Shown: in pieces, positions 23,283-24,586 of the stretch | How the letters are laid out: each line of letters opens with the position of its first letter | Numbering within the stretch: position 1 is the first letter of the stretch | Notes under the pieces: generated by a model | What the model was told of the DNA's origin: nothing | Database searches by the model: none | The model's input: only the letters and a program-made list of their open reading frames with translations | Translations under genes and position numbers: made by a program | DNA from: DAXETY01 sp051155755 | GTDB taxonomy: Bacteria > Desulfobacterota > Desulfobacteria > Desulfobacterales > SG8-13 | DNA: 24,586 nucleotides | Direction of reading: 5' to 3' | NCBI GenBank assembly: GCA_051155755.1 | Contig: DAXETY010000017.1 | Location: 1-24,586, forward strand

Positions 23283-23350
23283 CGAGCCTGCGGTGATTTT
23301 TCGCCAATTGTCGATCGATCTTACCGTCGAATGCCGCCGTTTCAGGCTCG
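23283..23350 (-). repeat. Inverted repeat CGAGCCTG/CAGGCTCG in the tctC-tctA spacer
   Basis: CGAGCCTG at 23283-23290 (extended by CGG) pairs with CAGGCTCG at 23343-23350 around a 52-base interior. It is the repeat nearest to the tctA start (23235). Confidence 0.55.
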
Positions 23351-23364
23351 CACAAAACATTGTA

Positions 23365-23381
23365 GTTGCGGCCTGCGCAAC
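23365..23381 (-). repeat. 6-bp hairpin in the tctC-tctA spacer
   Basis: GTTGCG (23365-23370) and CGCAAC (23376-23381) pair around a 5-base loop. A short T-run follows only on the plus strand. Confidence 0.5.
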
Positions 23382-23389
23382 TTTTGGCA

Positions 23390-23418
23390 CCGGAACCCTT
23401 CCATCGAAGGGTGTCCGG
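23390..23418 (-). repeat. 12-bp hairpin with one bulge in the tctC-tctA spacer
   Basis: ACCCTTC/GAAGGGT (7 bp, loop CATC) is extended by CCGGA/TCCGG across one bulged base, giving a 12-bp stem. Confidence 0.65.
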
Positions 23419-23451
23419 CCGTGAAGACCGCTCTCGAATTAACATTCTGCA

Positions 23452-23484
23452 GCGGCAGCCGGCCTGATTTATGCCGGCTGCCGC
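23452..23484 (-). terminator. Perfect 12-bp hairpin behind tctC (mRNA stabiliser or partial terminator)
   Basis: GCGGCAGCCGGC (23452-23463) and GCCGGCTGCCGC (23473-23484) pair perfectly around a 9-base loop, ten bases behind the tctC stop. There is no T-run. Such hairpins behind binding-protein genes often raise expression of that gene relative to the membrane subunits. Confidence 0.75.
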
Positions 23485-23493
23485 ATCAACCGA

Positions 23494-24477
23494 CTATTGC
23501 TTTTTCTTCTGGTCGGCCAGCTCCTGCAGGATTCCCGAGTAGGCTTTTTTCATTTTGTCCACCAGTGCATAGGCTTCCTGTCCGGTGGCATAGGTCATTA
23601 CGAACCCGAGTTTGCGTTGTTTTTCGGCGATGATCTTATTGGTTTCGACAAACGCATTGGCCAGGGTGTCGATGATTTCCGGAGGCGTTCCTTTGGGTGC
23701 AGCCACTCCCCGGAAGGCGCCCCCCACGATATCAAAACCGAGCTCTTTAAAGGTGGGAGCCTCCGGCAGGCTTTCCACCCGTTCCTCGGCCGCAACGCCC
23801 AGAACGCGAACCTGGTCGCTATACTGGACACCCAGCATCGAATAACCCATGGCGGCCGTGATGTGACCGCCCAGCAGGGCCGGGATCACCGGACCGGTTC
23901 CGGTATGCGGCACGTAGGTGAGCTGTACGTCGGCAGCCCGCTCCAGGCGCAGGGTTTCGAGGTGGTTCGCGCTGAAACTGCCGCTGCCCCCCACTGTGGC
24001 CGCTTTCGGATTGGCCTTGGCGTAGGCGAGAAAATCGGCCAGCGTTTTGTAAGGGCTGTCCTTGTGTACGATCAGGGCGTTAGGGGTGAAGTGAAACCAC
24101 ATGATCAAATCGAATCCGTCGGTTTCATAACCGGCGTCTTTTCGCAACATCGGCTGGCCGATGATGTGGGGAATGTTCACCCCGATAATCGTATAGCCGT
24201 CCGGTTTGGCAGTCCGTTGAAAATCGCTCCACGCAACCGCCCCGCCGCCGCCGGGTTTGTGGGTGACGTTGACGGCGACTCCGAGAAATTTTTCCAGGTG
24301 ACTTTCCTGGAGCCGGGCTGTTACGTCGGACTCACCGCCGGGGTTGAATGCGATGATGTAGGTAATGGGTTTTTCCGGATACTCCGCCTTGGCTGCAGCC
24401 GGCAGCCACACGATCACTGCAGCCAATAAGCCGATAATCGCTGCCTTGCCAATGATGGAAATGCCTGATGTGTTCAT
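23494..24477 (-). CDS. tctC: Tripartite tricarboxylate transporter binding protein TctC (Bug family)
   Basis: This 327-residue periplasmic solute-binding protein has a signal peptide with likely cleavage after AAAKA (residue 31). The mature part starts EYPEKPITYIIAFNPGG, a typical Bug-family opening. KPGGGGAVAWSDF, the DGYTIIGVN segment and ITAAMGYSMLGVQYSDQVRVLGV are further landmarks of the fold. It binds the substrate in the periplasm and delivers it to TctA/TctB. AAAGGAGAG precedes the ATG. It is the first gene of a right-to-left unit with tctA, tctB, a dehydrogenase and a D-tartrate dehydratase-like gene, so tartrate or a related dicarboxylate is the likely ligand. The exact ligand cannot be read from the sequence. 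Confidence 0.93.
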   Translation of the reverse strand: MNTSGISIIGKAAIIGLLAAVIVWLPAAAKAEYPEKPITYIIAFNPGGESDVTARLQESHLEKFLGVAVNVTHKPGGGGAVAWSDFQRTAKPDGYTIIGVNIPHIIGQPMLRKDAGYETDGFDLIMWFHFTPNALIVHKDSPYKTLADFLAYAKANPKAATVGGSGSFSANHLETLRLERAADVQLTYVPHTGTGPVIPALLGGHITAAMGYSMLGVQYSDQVRVLGVAAEERVESLPEAPTFKELGFDIVGGAFRGVAAPKGTPPEIIDTLANAFVETNKIIAEKQRKLGFVMTYATGQEAYALVDKMKKAYSGILQELADQKKKQ

Positions 24478-24586
24478 CGTCTCTCTCCTTTCTTTGGTTC
24501 ACCTACCGGCCGGGGACCGGCTCCGACGGTCGTAAGCCGAACCCCCGCCTGCGAAGAGCTTGTCAGTCGGATCACGCGCTTCGAAT
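24478..24586 (-). promoter_or_regulatory. Leader region of the tctC operon, 5-bp hairpin only
   Basis: GCCGG/CCGGC around GGA (24509-24521) sits between the tctC ribosome site and the window edge. No promoter or regulator site is recognisable in these 109 bases. Confidence 0.3.

Overview
The window is about 24.6 kb of GC-rich DNA from a Gram-negative bacterium. It encodes a periplasmic adaptor, a TolC-type outer-membrane factor and exported proteins with signal peptides. The rubrerythrin-like protein, the Kef-type antiporter, the degenerate intergenic repeats and the codon use suggest a Desulfobacterota (deltaproteobacterial) chromosome, possibly close to Desulfosarcina. That placement is inference; the sequence holds no rRNA or marker gene that settles it. 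I see no phage, IS, CRISPR array, tRNA or rRNA.

Left part (1-6499, + strand): the 3' end of a YbhG-type adaptor, a double-ATPase ABC subunit and two ABC-2 permeases in the order of E. coli ybhGFSR, followed about 290 bases later by a TolC-family protein with its own leader carrying a 31-base-arm inverted repeat. Together they could form an envelope-spanning exporter. Convergent to it (6508-8262, - strand) is an unusual two-part protein: a soluble domain with a DHH-like signature fused to a degenerate CPBP (Abi/CAAX protease-like) membrane domain.

Middle part (8488-14781): an exported cyclophilin, a 38-residue membrane miniprotein on the - strand, an HDIG-type HD protein, a divergent rubrerythrin-like protein, then a + strand cation-homeostasis cluster: Kef-type antiporter with RCK domains, a tiny PLDc_N-like membrane protein, a TrkA_C-domain membrane protein and an MgtC/SapB protein. 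Two Rho-independent terminators lie inside or directly before genes of this cluster, so conditional read-through is possible.

Right part (14778-24477, all - strand): a NUDIX hydrolase with a split Nudix box, a repeat-rich spacer, a P1B-type metal ATPase with CSC instead of the usual CPC motif, and a PlsC-like acyltransferase whose stop codon lies inside a heptamer repeat. Last comes a five-gene tartrate/dicarboxylate locus transcribed right to left: tctC, tctA, tctB, a tartrate/D-malate dehydrogenase and a D-tartrate dehydratase-like enolase-superfamily enzyme. The tctC-tctA spacer holds at least four inverted repeats, including a perfect 12-bp stem, and probably sets the ratio of binding protein to membrane subunits.

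Most genes belong to known families. The parts least explained by them are the DHH-like/CPBP fusion, the CSC metal ATPase, the structured leaders of the cation cluster and the folded tctC-tctA spacer.
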